DNA of 56,446 nt, taken from positions 1 through 56,446 of the forward strand of contig JANYLA010000062.1 of NCBI GenBank assembly GCA_025361485.1, given 5' to 3'. The notes beneath the pieces are model-generated. The model searched no databases and was not told the origin of the DNA. It saw nothing but the letters and a program-made list of their open reading frames with translations. Source of the stretch: Bacteroidales bacterium (GTDB lineage Bacteria; Bacteroidota; Bacteroidia; Bacteroidales; Tenuifilaceae). The position numbers and the translations under genes were made by a program. Within the stretch, counting starts at the first letter, position 1; each line of letters begins with the position of its first letter. Positions 55,681 through 56,446 of the stretch are shown piece by piece.

Positions 55681-56446
55681 TCAGATTTTAGACTTATTTA
55701 CTGTCGATTCATAAACCCCAATCATCTTTTTAATAATTGATGATGAATTAAAGTTCTCCTCAACAGCCCTTCGACCATTGATGCTCATTTGCTTTATTTG
55801 CTCAGGATTTGAAAGCACTTCGGCTAGTTTTTGCACCAAAGCATCGGGAGTATTGGGTTGATATATGGCTCCGCCACCTGTGGTAGCAACAATCTCGGGG
55901 AAAGCACCAAGTGCTGGCTGCACAATTGGAATTCCCGATGCTAGCGACTCTAACTGGTAAAGACCAAACGCCTCGCCCTCAAGAACTGGAACCGATAAAA
56001 GGGTTAATCCCTCGAAGAAACCACCAAGCACCTCGGTTCTAAAATCTTCAATAAATTCTATATCGTTCTGAAAGCCTTTCTTTTTCAACTTATCAACTTG
56101 TCTCCTTATAAACTTTTCATCATCACCTGTTTTACCGCCAGTAACCCTAAACTTTGCATTGCTATACTTTGGATTCTCCTTTAGCTTGATAAAAGCATCA
56201 ACCAAAACCTCAAAACCGTTCTCCTTGTTTGACCTTGACAGATAGCCAATCGTTGGCACATCAAGATTTGGAACTTTTACCGAATACTTAGCTGGATCAA
56301 CGCCGATGTGAACTACATGTAGTTTCCCTTCGGGGATTGACATCTTCCCCTTCATCTTGTTGGCAAAAAAATCGCTTACAGCGATTAATGCATCGGTATC
56401 GTTGGCCTTTTCGCCCATCAGTTTCCAAATCTGGCTTCGATAAGGC
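55681..56446 (-). CDS. Glycosyltransferase family 4-type, N-terminus cut by the window
   Basis: The frame is open to the right window edge, so the start lies beyond 56446. About 254 residues are seen, mainly the C-terminal Rossmann domain of GT-B glycosyltransferases. Recognisable: VHIGVDPAKYSV (start of the second domain), PTIGYLSRSNKENGFEVLVD, SVPVLEGEAFGLYQLESLAS (the E-x7-E acidic motif area) and GGAIY. Sugar and acceptor are unknown. It lies 25 nt upstream of the LolD-like gene (55655) on the same strand and may be co-transcribed with it. Confidence 0.85.
   Translation of the reverse strand, partial: PYRSQIWKLMGEKANDTDALIAVSDFFANKMKGKMSIPEGKLHVVHIGVDPAKYSVKVPNLDVPTIGYLSRSNKENGFEVLVDAFIKLKENPKYSNAKFRVTGGKTGDDEKFIRRQVDKLKKKGFQNDIEFIEDFRTEVLGGFFEGLTLLSVPVLEGEAFGLYQLESLASGIPIVQPALGAFPEIVATTGGGAIYQPNTPDALVQKLAEVLSNPEQIKQMSINGRRAVEENFNSSSIIKKMIGVYESTVNKSKI

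Overview
The window reads as a chromosomal segment of a Bacteroidota bacterium, probably Bacteroidales or a close relative. The evidence is low GC content, TAnnTTTG-type -7 promoter elements, Bacteroidota-typical protein families (DUF5777-type barrel, propeller-SpoIIE sensor phosphatase, PD40-SPOR protein, paired S9 peptidases) and few Shine-Dalgarno sequences. A pyrophosphate-type phosphofructokinase would suit an anaerobe, but that is inference. I see about 47 protein genes, two tRNAs, and no phage, CRISPR array, complete insertion sequence or rRNA. Both edges cut genes.

Layout. 1-8.3 kb: truncated unknown gene, serine hydrolase, PPi-type phosphofructokinase, ribD, prmC-recX, a TerC protein and a NahK-like kinase. 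8.3-11.7 kb (minus): an envelope cluster with a helical lipoprotein, two L,D-transpeptidases and an unknown anchored protein. 11.9-17.6 kb (minus): SPFH protein, Nramp transporter, MprF-like protein and a DUF998-like membrane protein. 17.7-28.7 kb: DUF3108-like secreted protein, large sensor phosphatase, and two paralogous S9 peptidase lipoproteins around an oppositely oriented membrane glycosyltransferase. 28.9-31.2 kb: PH-like membrane protein, miaA and smpB, with a 19-unit heptamer repeat between the last two. 31.4-33.0 kb: two tandem paralogs of unknown membrane-anchored proteins. 33.1-35.9 kb: two cytochrome-c-like lipoproteins, a barrel protein, YceI and a periplasmic OB-fold protein. 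36-45.7 kb: SDR, nitroreductase, ywbE-rluA, bcp-recA, prfB with a programmed frameshift, threonine aldolase and a helicase. 45.8-49.4 kb (minus): tRNA-Pro, tRNA-Ser, clpS and a PD40/SPOR protein. 49.5-56.4 kb: a possible small membrane protein, acyltransferase, PQ-loop-like membrane protein, an ABC permease/ATPase pair and a truncated glycosyltransferase.

Functional themes. Much of the window is housekeeping for translation and repair (prmC, prfB, smpB, miaA, rluA, clpS, recA, recX). The rest is mostly cell envelope: peptidoglycan cross-linking, lipid modification, lipoproteins, peptidases and ABC export. The features most worth a second look are the tandem paralogs at 31.4-33.0 kb, whose conserved His-Tyr-Thr and Glu suggest an ADP-ribosyltransferase-like fold; the transpeptidase cluster, in which the enzyme and the neighbouring lipoprotein seem to share a helical module; the small haem/YceI cluster; and several families of intergenic palindromes and repeats.
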